Below, in pieces: positions 18,368-26,827 of a stretch of 64,000 nt of DNA. The position numbers were made by a program, and so were the translations under genes. This stretch comes from Flavobacterium sp. Its GTDB lineage: Bacteria > Bacteroidota > Bacteroidia > Flavobacteriales > Flavobacteriaceae. The DNA is taken from assembly GCA_014377455.1 (NCBI GenBank), contig JACMPO010000063.1, forward strand, positions 62,001 through 126,000. The letters run 5' to 3'. Each line of letters begins with the position of its first letter. Positions within the stretch are counted from its first letter, which is position 1. Below the pieces are notes generated by a model, which made no database searches, had not been told where the DNA came from, and saw only the letters and a program-made list of their open reading frames with translations.

Positions 18368-18793
18368 TTAAGACAAAACGTAATTCATAATTTTTCTTTT
18401 CATAACTTCATCAAGAGGCTCTGATTTTATACTTTGCCTATCTTCTTGAATTTTCACATTTACTAAAGTAACTTCGCCTTTCAGAACAGTTTCGTTTTTT
18501 TGATTTAGGAATTCAAATTCACAAATAACCGATGAATTTTTGAGTTCTTTTACCCAAAGTTTTTTAGTAAGTAGATCCCCAAGTCGTGCAGCGGTTTTGA
18601 ATTGAATTTTTAAATCGACTGTTGGGATTCCATTTGTTTTATGAATTTGGGAAAATGGTCGCTCTAATGCTTCTTCAAACCAGTCTTCTACTAAGTCGTT
18701 CAGCATTTCAAGAAATCGTGGGTAAAATACTATTCCGGCGTAATCAATGTGTTTGAAACGTATTTTTTCTTGTTTTTCAAAAGGTTGGTTCAT
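18368..18793 (-). CDS. 4HBT-type acyl-CoA thioesterase
   Basis: Hotdog-fold thioesterase that frees a carboxylic acid from its CoA ester. The active-site region is HIDYAGIVFYPRFLEMLND, with catalytic-type Asp17, as in 4-hydroxybenzoyl-CoA thioesterases. Length 141 is standard. It is placed 21 bp before the nitrilase gene, in a block with an aryl-CoA ligase and aryl-CoA hydroxylase. It would release the hydroxylated aromatic acid (5-hydroxyanthranilate or gentisate) for ring cleavage. Confidence 0.87.
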   Translation of the reverse strand: MNQPFEKQEKIRFKHIDYAGIVFYPRFLEMLNDLVEDWFEEALERPFSQIHKTNGIPTVDLKIQFKTAARLGDLLTKKLWVKELKNSSVICEFEFLNQKNETVLKGEVTLVNVKIQEDRQSIKSEPLDEVMKRKIMNYVLS

Positions 18794-18867
18794 ATTTTAA
18801 TTTTTAGCCACAAATTACATAAATTTTCACAAATTATTATCTTATTACCTAATTATTGCTGGTGGTT

Positions 18868-18963
18868 TAGCCCAGATAGTAGCGGTATCCTTTTCTTTCT
18901 TGGTATTGCGAGGTACAAAGCAATGCCAAAAAAGAAAAGATATAGCGGATAGCTGGATTAGCT
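18868..18963. repeat. Long imperfect hairpin repeat, copy 1
   Basis: A 96-bp element from TAGCCCAGATAGTAGCGG to ATAGCTGGATTAGCT. Its arms pair over most of their length (TCCTTTTCTTTCTTGGTATTGC with GCAATGCCAAAAAAGAAAAG). A shorter copy in the opposite orientation lies at 32134-32210, sharing both ends. It sits between the glutamate-synthase-like gene and the thioesterase gene. It encodes nothing obvious; likely a REP/MITE-like interspersed element. Confidence 0.75.
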
Positions 18964-18973
18964 TCAAATAATA

Positions 18974-20554
18974 TTAAAACTTTTCGGTACTTGCTTTTTT
19001 CCAAAATCTGAAATATTCGTTTGGAACCATACTTGCTTCTAGCAACGAACCTACTTTTAGTTCGGGATATGTTTCTTCGTAAGTTTCTATTTTGGTTCTA
19101 TCAATTCTGGTGCTAACCACTGTTCTATCTACATCATTAGGATGGATTAATCCTGCAGATGCAATTAAATCCATGGCGCTTTTAACAGTTTCGGCATGAT
19201 ATCTGGCAACTCTAACGCTTTTTTCTTCTGGAACTAGCCCATTCATTAATTCTGGATTTTGGGTTGCAACGCCTGTAGGACAAGTATTTGCATGACATTC
19301 TAAGGCTTGGATGCAACCTAAGGCAAACATCATACCTCGAGCAGAATTACATAAATCGGCACCAAGAGATAAATTTCGGATAATGTCAAACCCTGTAATT
19401 ACTTTTCCGCTGCAAATTATTTTTATTTGGTCTTTTATTGCAAATCCGTTTAAACAGTCGTAAACAAATGCCAAAGCATCTCGAAGTGGCATTCCAACAT
19501 GATCGGAATATTCTTGTGGCGCAGCTCCAGTGCCACCTTCGCCACCATCGACTGTTATAAAATCGAGGTACGTGTTAGTTTGAACCATCGCTTTGCAAAT
19601 GGAAATAAATTCAGATTTGTTACCGATACAAATTTTCATTCCAATAGGTTTTCCACCCGAACCTTTTCGGAGTAGTTTTACAAAATCCATTAGTTCAAGT
19701 GGTGTTGTAAAAGCAGAATGACTTGGTGGCGATAATACATCTTGACCTTTTGAAACCAATCGAATTTCGGCTATTTCATCGGTTACCTTTTCTTTTGGTA
19801 AAATTCCTCCATGACCAGGTTTTGCTCCTTGTGAAAATTTAATTTCGATCATTTTCACATTGCTAAGCATCGCTCTTTTAGTGTATTCTTCAAAGCAAAA
19901 TTTACCATCTGAAGTGCGACAACTAAAATATCCTGTACCTATATTCCAAACTACATCGCCACCTAAAAGATGGTAGGGTGAAAGTCCACCTTCGCCTGTA
20001 TTATGAAAAAATCCTCCTTGTTTTGCTCCATTATTTAAGGCAATAATGGCATTTTTGCTTAAAGAACCAAAGCTCATAGCGCTAATGTTAAACATGCTAG
20101 CATTATAAGGTTGTAAACATTGTGAAGAACCAATTTTAACTCTAGGATTTTCATCTACTTCACTAAACGAAATAGCGCGAATACTGTGATTAATCCATTC
20201 GTAGCCTTCTTTATAAACGTCCAATTGTGTCCCAAATGGCATGGAATCTGATTCATGTTTGCTTCGCTGATAGACAATACTTCGTTGCTGACGGTTAAAA
20301 GGTTTTCCATCCAAATCGGTTTCTACAAAATATTGACGTACTCCAGGACCAAGACTTTCTAACAAATAGCGCATTCTACCTAGTAAAGGAAAGTTTCTGC
20401 GAATAGTTTTTTTAGATTGATACATATCATACAATCCCATCAAAATTAAAGGAACAAATAGCAACAGAAAAAATATGAATTTCCAGTTGATGTAAATTAA
20501 GATTCCTACTAATAATAAAATAGTTATGCTTGTAATTATAAATGCCTTTCTCAT
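18974..20554 (-). CDS. FMN-binding glutamate synthase-like protein, membrane-anchored
   Basis: Related to the central FMN/Fe-S domain of glutamate synthase large subunit but without the glutamine amidotransferase domain. Two hydrophobic segments at the N-terminus (about 5-25 and 27-43) anchor it. The TIM-barrel part (about 130-480) carries MSFGSLSKNAI, GEGGLSPYH, TVDGGEGGTGAAP and the cluster cysteines in CIQALECHANTCPTGVA. Length 526. The natural reaction of this stand-alone family is not settled. It lies 4 bp after the DUF3307 gene, so it probably shares the SatD transcript. A link to the aromatic genes is possible but not shown. Confidence 0.85.
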   Translation of the reverse strand: MRKAFIITSITILLLVGILIYINWKFIFFLLLFVPLILMGLYDMYQSKKTIRRNFPLLGRMRYLLESLGPGVRQYFVETDLDGKPFNRQQRSIVYQRSKHESDSMPFGTQLDVYKEGYEWINHSIRAISFSEVDENPRVKIGSSQCLQPYNASMFNISAMSFGSLSKNAIIALNNGAKQGGFFHNTGEGGLSPYHLLGGDVVWNIGTGYFSCRTSDGKFCFEEYTKRAMLSNVKMIEIKFSQGAKPGHGGILPKEKVTDEIAEIRLVSKGQDVLSPPSHSAFTTPLELMDFVKLLRKGSGGKPIGMKICIGNKSEFISICKAMVQTNTYLDFITVDGGEGGTGAAPQEYSDHVGMPLRDALAFVYDCLNGFAIKDQIKIICSGKVITGFDIIRNLSLGADLCNSARGMMFALGCIQALECHANTCPTGVATQNPELMNGLVPEEKSVRVARYHAETVKSAMDLIASAGLIHPNDVDRTVVSTRIDRTKIETYEETYPELKVGSLLEASMVPNEYFRFWKKASTEKF

Positions 20555-20558
20555 TGTT

Positions 20559-21284
20559 TTATTTTATTAAATAGAGTACTAATATACCAGTTATTATTAT
20601 CATTCCATAGCTAATCATTGTGCCTAGCAAAACATATTCGCTTTTAATATCTTCATTTTTTTCTGAAAAACGAATGATACTTTTTCCAGTGATTAAAAAT
20701 CCAATAGCACTATATTCTCCTAATATCATGAATGTTAAGATAATTATTCGATCGAAAATTCCGATTAAAAATCCATTTTTATCTGTTTTAACCTCGTTAT
20801 TATTTGTATTTTGAAACCGTTTTGTAAGTAAACCAATAAAGTAACCAAACGGAGTTGTTATTAGGAAATAACTTAAAAAAAGCAAACTGATGCTGTAATT
20901 ATTTATTGGAAGTAGAAGCGTTTTAAGAACCAGTTGAGATATTCCAAAATAAATTCCCCAGCACAAAATAATAATCGTAATGTGAAGTGCTTGATCTATC
21001 GTAAAAATGATGGTTTTAGATAAATTGGTTTTATTTAATTCCACTTTGATTCCATCAATGATATAATGTAATAAACTTATTATAAGAGAAATAACTAAAT
21101 TTTTAGTAAACAGAAATGTTAACCCAAAAACGATTAGAATATGAAGTAGCATGGCAACAGAAAACCATTTTTTACTATGTACCATTTTTTTGGTTTGAAA
21201 TAAAAAATCTGCTAGAAGATGCGCTAAAAGCATTCTAATAAGGAAGTTGCCTTGAAATTCTGTAAAAAAGTAAAATTTAAGCAT
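20559..21284 (-). CDS. DUF3307 membrane protein
   Basis: 241-residue integral membrane protein with about six hydrophobic helices. It begins FLIRMLLAHLLADFLFQTKKMVHSKK, the characteristic DUF3307 start with conserved His and Asp in the first helix. Function unknown for the family. It overlaps the satD-like gene by 8 bases, so translation is probably coupled. DUF3307 and SatD genes commonly occur side by side in bacteria (from memory), suggesting a regulator-effector pair. Confidence 0.85.
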   Translation of the reverse strand: MLKFYFFTEFQGNFLIRMLLAHLLADFLFQTKKMVHSKKWFSVAMLLHILIVFGLTFLFTKNLVISLIISLLHYIIDGIKVELNKTNLSKTIIFTIDQALHITIIILCWGIYFGISQLVLKTLLLPINNYSISLLFLSYFLITTPFGYFIGLLTKRFQNTNNNEVKTDKNGFLIGIFDRIIILTFMILGEYSAIGFLITGKSIIRFSEKNEDIKSEYVLLGTMISYGMIIITGILVLYLIK

Positions 21285-21915
21285 TGTGATACATTTGTTC
21301 GAAATAGTTTACATATTTTGAAAAAGTATTCCAGTTTCCAGCGTTTGAATGTTGATTAACTGTGGATTGTGCCAAACCCAGAAGTTTTGCGATGTCTTCT
21401 TCTATTAATCCATTTAGTTTGTAAAATAGAACTTTAGCTTGGATAGAAGTAATGTCATTAATAAGTGTGTTTAACAAAACACTTTCTATTTTCAATGCAT
21501 TGGAATTAGTATCGGTGGCATCTATTATTAACAATTGTTTGCTGGATTTTAACTGATCCAAATTACGACCCGAAAGCCTAAAAGCTTCACCATCAGACAT
21601 TGAAAGCTCTTTTTTGTCAATTTTAATTGTCCCTATTCCTAGAGATAATCGCACATCTTGTGTTTTTTTGTTTTCTTTTTCGAAGCTTTTAATCCAGAAT
21701 TTTATCAGTAGTGCAATTCGTAAACTTGATGCTGTTGAAGGTGTTTTTACTTGAAAAGCGTCACCACGATACCATTCATATTTAATTTCGAACTTTTTTT
21801 TTATTAGTTCCAAACCTTCGTTAAATTGAGCAAAAGCATCTTCTTTACTACCAAAATCAATTTCGGTAGAACTAACAATATCTGCTGTAATTATTCCAAC
21901 ATTAACTTGTTTCAT
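21277..21915 (-). CDS. SatD-family protein (cyclase-like domain plus HTH)
   Basis: 212 residues. The N-terminus (VGIITADIVSSTEIDFGSKEDAFAQ ... YEWYRGDAFQV ... VRLSLGIG) has the strand pattern of a class III nucleotide-cyclase-like domain. The C-terminus (LNGLIEEDIAKLLGLAQSTVNQHSNAGNW) is a helix-turn-helix. It may be an autoregulator of its operon with DUF3307. Promoter: TATATTTG (-7) lies 28-35 bases upstream of the ATG on the minus strand. The RBS is AGGAG. Three inverted repeats lie directly upstream. The biochemical activity is unknown; a catalytic cyclase role is not shown. Confidence 0.8.
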   Translation of the reverse strand: MKQVNVGIITADIVSSTEIDFGSKEDAFAQFNEGLELIKKKFEIKYEWYRGDAFQVKTPSTASSLRIALLIKFWIKSFEKENKKTQDVRLSLGIGTIKIDKKELSMSDGEAFRLSGRNLDQLKSSKQLLIIDATDTNSNALKIESVLLNTLINDITSIQAKVLFYKLNGLIEEDIAKLLGLAQSTVNQHSNAGNWNTFSKYVNYFEQMYHNA

Positions 21916-21942
21916 AATTTCTCCTAAAAATTAAATACATTA

Positions 21943-21950
21943 CAAATATA
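21943..21950 (-). promoter_or_regulatory. Candidate -7 box of satD operon
   Basis: TATATTTG on the minus strand matches the Bacteroidetes TAnnTTTG -7 box. The nearest inverted repeat starts 8 bases upstream and covers the -33 region, where no clear TTG is seen. Confidence 0.55.
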
Positions 21951-21957
21951 AAAAAAA

Positions 21958-22039
21958 ATTATCGTGTATTAAACCGATAATATATTATTATCGTGTATTA
22001 GACCGATAATTTAATATTATCGTGTTTTAAACCGATATT
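21958..22039. promoter_or_regulatory. Operator-like array: three inverted repeats with 29-bp period
   Basis: Three copies of ATTATCG-N10-CGATAAT (third ends CGATATT) begin at 21958, 21987 and 22016, exactly 29 bp apart. The spacers are near-identical (TGTATTAAAC, TGTATTAGAC, TGTTTTAAAC). The array sits between the ligase stop and the satD start, with the proximal copy over the likely -33 region. Best read as binding sites for a dimeric regulator, possibly the SatD HTH itself (inference). Confidence 0.75.
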
Positions 22040-22042
22040 ATA

Positions 22043-23632
22043 TTACTTTAATTTAAACCTTTGAATTTTTCCAGTTTCTGTTTTTGGCAAATGATCTACA
22101 AAATTAATAACTCTTGGATATTTATAAGGGCTTGCTACTTGTTTGAACCACATTTGAATATCATTTTTTAACTCATCTGATGCTTTATTCAAATTTTTTA
22201 AAACAATATAAGCGCAAACTAGCATTCCACGATCTTCATTTGGCAAACCTACAACGGCACATTCTGAAATCAATTCGTGTGTTAAAAGCACACTTTCTAC
22301 TTCAATTGCTCCAATATTATATCCAGAAGAAATAATCATATCGTCACCTCGAGCCACAAACCAGAAATAGTCATCATCATTTTGCCGAAAAATATCTCCT
22401 GTTATATTCCAACCGTTTTGTACATATTCTTTTTGTTTGTCAATTCGATTTAAATATTTACATCCAGTAATTCCGCGAACTGCTAATCTACCAGCTTCAT
22501 TTCTAGGTATTTCATTACCTTCAGAATCAACAATTTTAGCTTCATAACCTGTTATTGCTTTTCCAGTTGATCCAGGTTTAATATTAAATTCGTTTGATGA
22601 AATAAAAATATGAAGCATTTCAGTGGCGCCAATTCCATCTATAATTTTTAATCCGGTGGCATCAAACCATTCTTGCCAAACTTTTATAGGTAAACTTTCA
22701 CCTGCTGAAATACATTTACGTAAACTGGAAATATTATATTCCTTAACTTTTGTTGTAATTATTCTCCAGGCAGTTGGCGCTGTAAAACAAATGGAAACAT
22801 TAAAATCCTGAATGGCTTTTAATAGTAAATCGGGCGTTGGTTTTTCGATTAAAAAAGTGGTTGCTCCATAATAAAACGGAAATAAAACCAATCCACCAAG
22901 TCCAAATGTAAAACCTATAGGTGGACTTCCTATAAAAATATCATTTTCAGTTGGTTGTAAAGAATATTTTGGAAAACATTCACAAATATTTAAAATATCT
23001 CTGTGATAATGTGAGGTCATTTTAGGCAAACCTGTTGTGCCAGATGTAAATCCAATTAATGCCACTGAATCTGCTCTAGAATGAAAATTAGAGAACTTTT
23101 TTGATTTGGTAGAAATTCCTATTTCCAAATCGTCATTTCTGAAATAACTAATTTTTTTGATAAATTTAGAATTTACCAATTTCATTTCGTCTTTTAATTC
23201 AGAGTCGCACAAACAGATTGCAATTTCAGCACAATCTATTATCGTTGTTAATTCTTTACTTCGTAGTAACGGCATTGTTGCAACTACAATGCCTCCAGCT
23301 TTTATAATTGCAAACCAACACGCAACCATCTTTGGGTTATTTGCGGATCGCAATAAAACTCTGTTTCCAGATTGCAACCCTAAATCATCAATAAGAAAAT
23401 GTGCGATTTGATTGGCTTTTTCATACAAATCTTGGTAAGTCCAAGTTTCTTCAAATGTTCGAATACATATTCTGTTTGCTCTTCCATTTTTTATATGATT
23501 ATCAAGTAATTTATCAACACATTGCACCAGTTCAGGATGTTGAAATTGAGGTAAATCGCTGAAAACAGTTTCCGCTAATAAGTCAGAACTTGGCAAATTA
23601 TCCTCAGCAAAAGTGTCTTCGTAATTTTTCAT
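22043..23632 (-). CDS. Aryl-CoA ligase (benzoate/2-aminobenzoate-CoA ligase family)
   Basis: Activates an aromatic acid with ATP and CoA. ANL-superfamily motifs: P-loop GFTSGTTGLPKMTSH, GIGATEMLHIF, GDIFRQNDDDYFWFVARGDD, MIISSGYNIGAIEVES, and the C-terminal catalytic lysine in PKTETGKIQRF. Length 529. Similarity in layout to benzoate-CoA ligases is clear, while substrate choice (anthranilate, salicylate, benzoate) is not readable. It lies 42 bp downstream of the bifunctional aryl-CoA hydroxylase/reductase on the same strand, which points to an ortho-substituted benzoate such as anthranilate. It would be the first step of the pathway. Confidence 0.88.
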   Translation of the reverse strand: MKNYEDTFAEDNLPSSDLLAETVFSDLPQFQHPELVQCVDKLLDNHIKNGRANRICIRTFEETWTYQDLYEKANQIAHFLIDDLGLQSGNRVLLRSANNPKMVACWFAIIKAGGIVVATMPLLRSKELTTIIDCAEIAICLCDSELKDEMKLVNSKFIKKISYFRNDDLEIGISTKSKKFSNFHSRADSVALIGFTSGTTGLPKMTSHYHRDILNICECFPKYSLQPTENDIFIGSPPIGFTFGLGGLVLFPFYYGATTFLIEKPTPDLLLKAIQDFNVSICFTAPTAWRIITTKVKEYNISSLRKCISAGESLPIKVWQEWFDATGLKIIDGIGATEMLHIFISSNEFNIKPGSTGKAITGYEAKIVDSEGNEIPRNEAGRLAVRGITGCKYLNRIDKQKEYVQNGWNITGDIFRQNDDDYFWFVARGDDMIISSGYNIGAIEVESVLLTHELISECAVVGLPNEDRGMLVCAYIVLKNLNKASDELKNDIQMWFKQVASPYKYPRVINFVDHLPKTETGKIQRFKLK

Positions 23633-23674
23633 ATTTAAGATTTTATCTTAATACTTTTTATTCCAGTCTTAAAA

Positions 23675-25993
23675 CTATTTCTCATTACTCTTGGGTTTCA
23701 ATGCTTTTTTCATTCCTTCTATTTGTTTTCTTTCTGATAATTTTAAAGGATATAAATGCGAAATTCCCATTTTATATTGATTTGGAATGTCTTGAGCATG
23801 AAATTGTTCGTATGCTTGAGCATTTCTGACAAAATTTGCATCAAGTAATAAAGGTCTTCCTAAAGCAACAATATCGGCTTTTCCATTCAAAATTATAGTA
23901 TTGATTTGGTCAATATCTTGAATAGAACCTGCCGTTATTGTTGGAATATGAACTGTATTTCGCACAGCATTTGAAAATGGTGTTTGCCACATTCTACCTG
24001 TTTGTGGTTTTTGATGTTCAACAGTATTTCCAGTAGAAACATTTATAACATCGGCACCAGCATTTTTAAAAGCAGTTGTAATAGTAATTACATCACTTTC
24101 TGAAATTCCATTTTCAGCCCAATCGGTTGCTGAAATCCGCACAGACATTGGTTTTTCTTTTGGAAAATTACTTCTCATTTCAGTGAAAACTCGTATTGGA
24201 AATTTTAATCGGTTTTCGATAATGCCACCAAATTCATCTTTTCTAATATTTGTTAAAGGTGATAAGAAAGAGGCTAATAAAAATCCGTGATGTGCTTGCA
24301 ATTCAATCATATCAAAATCAGCTTCATTGGCATTTTTTGTGGCTTGAACAAACTGAGTAGTGACCAAATACATATCTGATTTGGTCATTTCTTTTGGAGT
24401 TAAAGAATTTTCAGAAAATGGAATGGCAGAAGCAGACAATAAATCCCACGGTTTTCCATTAAATTTTTCTTCCCACGGAATTTTTGTTGCTCCTTTTCGA
24501 CCTGAATGACCAAGTTGAATTCCGATTTTAGTATGTGTATTTTTATGTATAAAATTAGTTATTTCTTTCCACTCAATAATCTGATTTTCATTATAAATAC
24601 CTGCACAACCTAAAGTTATACGTCCGTTTTCAGAAATGGCCGTCATTTCGGTTATAATTAATCCTAATCCTCCAATTGCTCGAGAGGTGTAATGTTGAAA
24701 ATGCCAATCATTTACTAAACCATCTAAAGCAGTGTATTGACCCATTGAAGACATTGCAATGCGATTTTGCAACCTTATTTCTCTTAATTTATATGGTGTA
24801 AAAGCGATTGATTGATTGCTATTTATAGATTCATTAAAATCCCTTGACTGCGCTTGGGAAGACAATAAATAAAATTCGTTTAATACCTTGTCTGTAAATG
24901 ATTTATCTCGAAGTTTTAAATTTTCGTAAGTAACTTTTTTAGAACGTGTCATACAGCCAAAGGCAAATTGATAAAATGGATGTTGCATATTTCTATCCAT
25001 ATTTTCAAACCAATCTAACGAAACTAATGCCGCATACTGTATCATCTCAACTGCTGTCCGACGAGATTTATCATATTGATTAAAAGCTTCTTGCACATTA
25101 TTTGGATTTGCAATCACAGCATCTGATAATCCAATTGCCGAATCCATTGCTAATTTTGTCCCAGAACCAATAGAGTAGTGGGCTGTGGCTTTTGCATCTC
25201 CCAGTAATACAATATTTTCATGAAACCATTTCTCATTGGTAACATGAGGGAATTGTCTCCAATGGGATTTATTGGAAATTAAAGGATGTCCGTCTAATTC
25301 CTCTTTAAAAATTTCTGAAATTTTGTTAATTGTATCTTGTTCGTTTGCAACTTGAAATCCTAATTTTTGATAAGTATCCTCGCTACATTCAAAAATCCAA
25401 GTACTTCTGTCTTTTTCATATTGATAACTATGTGCAACCACTGTTCCATGAGGTGTGGATCTGAAAAAATAGGTAAAAGCATCTAATGGTTTTGTAGATC
25501 CAAGCCAAACAAAACGGTTTTTTTTCAATGAAACTTTAGTTCCAAAATAGTCTTGAAACTGAGTTCTAATCTGACTTCCAATTCCATCGCAGGCGACAAT
25601 TATATCGGAATCTCGATACTGATTTAAATCATCAACATTTTGTTCAAAATGCAAATTAACACCTTGCTCTAAACAGCGTTTTTGTAGTAATTGCAGTAAT
25701 TTTTTTCTGGAACAGCCACAAAATCCGTTTCCAGCAATATTTACGGTTTGTCCATCTCTGGCAATAATTATATCATCCCAATATGAAAATTCACTTCGAA
25801 TTAATTCATAAGATTGCATATCTCGTTTTAAAAATTCGCCTAATGTTTCGTCAGAGAATACCACTCCAAAACCAAAACTTTCTCCATCTTTATTTCGCTC
25901 GAAGATGTCTATTTGGCAATTTGGTAAAGCTTTTTTGGTTAATATTGAAAAATATAAACCGCCTGGACCACCACCTATTACTGTTATTTTCAT
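23675..25993 (-). CDS. Bifunctional aryl-CoA 5-hydroxylase/reductase (salicylyl-CoA or 2-aminobenzoyl-CoA type)
   Basis: Two fused domains. The N-terminal FAD monooxygenase (about 1-375) has GGGPGG (7-12), the DG motif region (VACDGIGSQIRTQF) and the FAD GD motif (LLGDAKATAHYSIGSG). The C-terminal old-yellow-enzyme-like FMN domain (about 395-760) has SSMGQYTALDG, ELQAHHGFLLASFLSP and RVSATDW. This architecture is shared by salicylyl-CoA 5-hydroxylase and 2-aminobenzoyl-CoA monooxygenase/reductase. Length 772 is complete. A 27-bp repeat element is inserted in frame in the linker between the domains (residues about 377-385, LSSQAQSRD). Substrate cannot be fixed by sequence alone. Confidence 0.88.
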   Translation of the reverse strand: MKITVIGGGPGGLYFSILTKKALPNCQIDIFERNKDGESFGFGVVFSDETLGEFLKRDMQSYELIRSEFSYWDDIIIARDGQTVNIAGNGFCGCSRKKLLQLLQKRCLEQGVNLHFEQNVDDLNQYRDSDIIVACDGIGSQIRTQFQDYFGTKVSLKKNRFVWLGSTKPLDAFTYFFRSTPHGTVVAHSYQYEKDRSTWIFECSEDTYQKLGFQVANEQDTINKISEIFKEELDGHPLISNKSHWRQFPHVTNEKWFHENIVLLGDAKATAHYSIGSGTKLAMDSAIGLSDAVIANPNNVQEAFNQYDKSRRTAVEMIQYAALVSLDWFENMDRNMQHPFYQFAFGCMTRSKKVTYENLKLRDKSFTDKVLNEFYLLSSQAQSRDFNESINSNQSIAFTPYKLREIRLQNRIAMSSMGQYTALDGLVNDWHFQHYTSRAIGGLGLIITEMTAISENGRITLGCAGIYNENQIIEWKEITNFIHKNTHTKIGIQLGHSGRKGATKIPWEEKFNGKPWDLLSASAIPFSENSLTPKEMTKSDMYLVTTQFVQATKNANEADFDMIELQAHHGFLLASFLSPLTNIRKDEFGGIIENRLKFPIRVFTEMRSNFPKEKPMSVRISATDWAENGISESDVITITTAFKNAGADVINVSTGNTVEHQKPQTGRMWQTPFSNAVRNTVHIPTITAGSIQDIDQINTIILNGKADIVALGRPLLLDANFVRNAQAYEQFHAQDIPNQYKMGISHLYPLKLSERKQIEGMKKALKPKSNEK
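24839..24865 (-). repeat. 27-bp in-frame dispersed element, copy A
   Basis: TTGTCTTCCCAAGCGCAGTC followed by AAGGGAT lies inside the hydroxylase/reductase gene, coding LSSQAQSRD. It matches the element at 61018-61044 at 23 of 27 positions, with all four differences transitions, and in the same frame. Confidence 0.75.
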
Positions 25994-26097
25994 TTATGAT
26001 ACACTTGTTTTTATAACTATTTTTCGAGATATTATTTTTTTATGACTTAAATATATGTAGATTTTAGAAATATTTTATGAATAAACATTTCTTTTCT

Positions 26098-26700
26098 TCA
26101 TCGTTTCAAAGAAAAAATTTCACCAATTTTAGAATAGTTAGAACCTGCTAATCTAGAAACTGGCTTATAATTTTCTAAATTTATTTTAAAATTATCTAAT
26201 AAAATGGTGTCGTCAAAATGCATCATTACAATTTGACCAATGATAACACAAGCACCTCCATTTTTATGATTTTCAAGAAAATAATGATGTACCATTTCGC
26301 ATTCAAAAGTTATGAGACTTTCTTTTACTCGCATGGGCATTATTTTTTCTGATGCAATTTTAGAGAGACCTACAATTTCAAATTCATCAACATCAGATGC
26401 AAAGGGTCGGGCTGTCGCATTCATTTTTTCGACCAAATCTTCAGTGACCATATTTACCACAAATTGCCCGTTTGCCAATATGTTATTCAAAGTGTCTTTA
26501 TTAGTATTATTTCCTCTAATTGTAGAAAACATTACGTGCGGTGGATCTTCACCAACCGCGTTGAAATAGGAAAATGGGGCTAAATTATGAATTCCGTTTT
26601 GGTCTATGGTCGAAATCCAGCCTATTGGTCGCGGAATTATTGCTCCAGTTAAGAGTTTATATAGTGCAGTTTGATCTAAATCGACTGGATTAAAATTCAT
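26098..26700 (-). CDS. Flavin reductase family protein (FMN-binding split barrel)
   Basis: Flavin-binding protein of the flavin reductase-like family, 200 residues: GAIIPRPIGWISTIDQNGIHNLAPFSYFNAV is the usual flavin-binding start, with a later NATARPFASDVDEFE. It may supply reduced flavin to an oxygenase or act in another redox step of the block. It is the most upstream minus-strand gene, 104 bp before the bifunctional hydroxylase gene, and divergent from acs with 127 bp between the starts. Direct involvement in the aromatic pathway is inferred from position. Confidence 0.85.
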   Translation of the reverse strand: MNFNPVDLDQTALYKLLTGAIIPRPIGWISTIDQNGIHNLAPFSYFNAVGEDPPHVMFSTIRGNNTNKDTLNNILANGQFVVNMVTEDLVEKMNATARPFASDVDEFEIVGLSKIASEKIMPMRVKESLITFECEMVHHYFLENHKNGGACVIIGQIVMMHFDDTILLDNFKINLENYKPVSRLAGSNYSKIGEIFSLKR

Positions 26701-26827
26701 AACTATTGTTTATTACAAATTAAATCAAAAAACAATTCTTACGATAACGATTTTGTAACTTTATTTTGCAAATTTTTAGTTCTAAATTTATTTATCTGTA
26801 CATTTATAGCTGTGTAAAATTAAAAAT

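Noticed and set aside
23675-25993. Simple reading as salicylate degradation through gentisate
   Set aside because: Not excluded, but it leaves the amidohydrolase without a role; the anthranilate reading explains more genes, so salicylate is kept only as the alternative.
22043-25993. Azoarcus-type 2-aminobenzoyl-CoA route with beta-oxidation
   Set aside because: No enoyl-CoA hydratase, thiolase or dehydrogenase genes are in the block; a thioesterase and ring-cleavage dioxygenase are present instead. The hydroxyacyl-CoA dehydrogenase at 59159 is far away.
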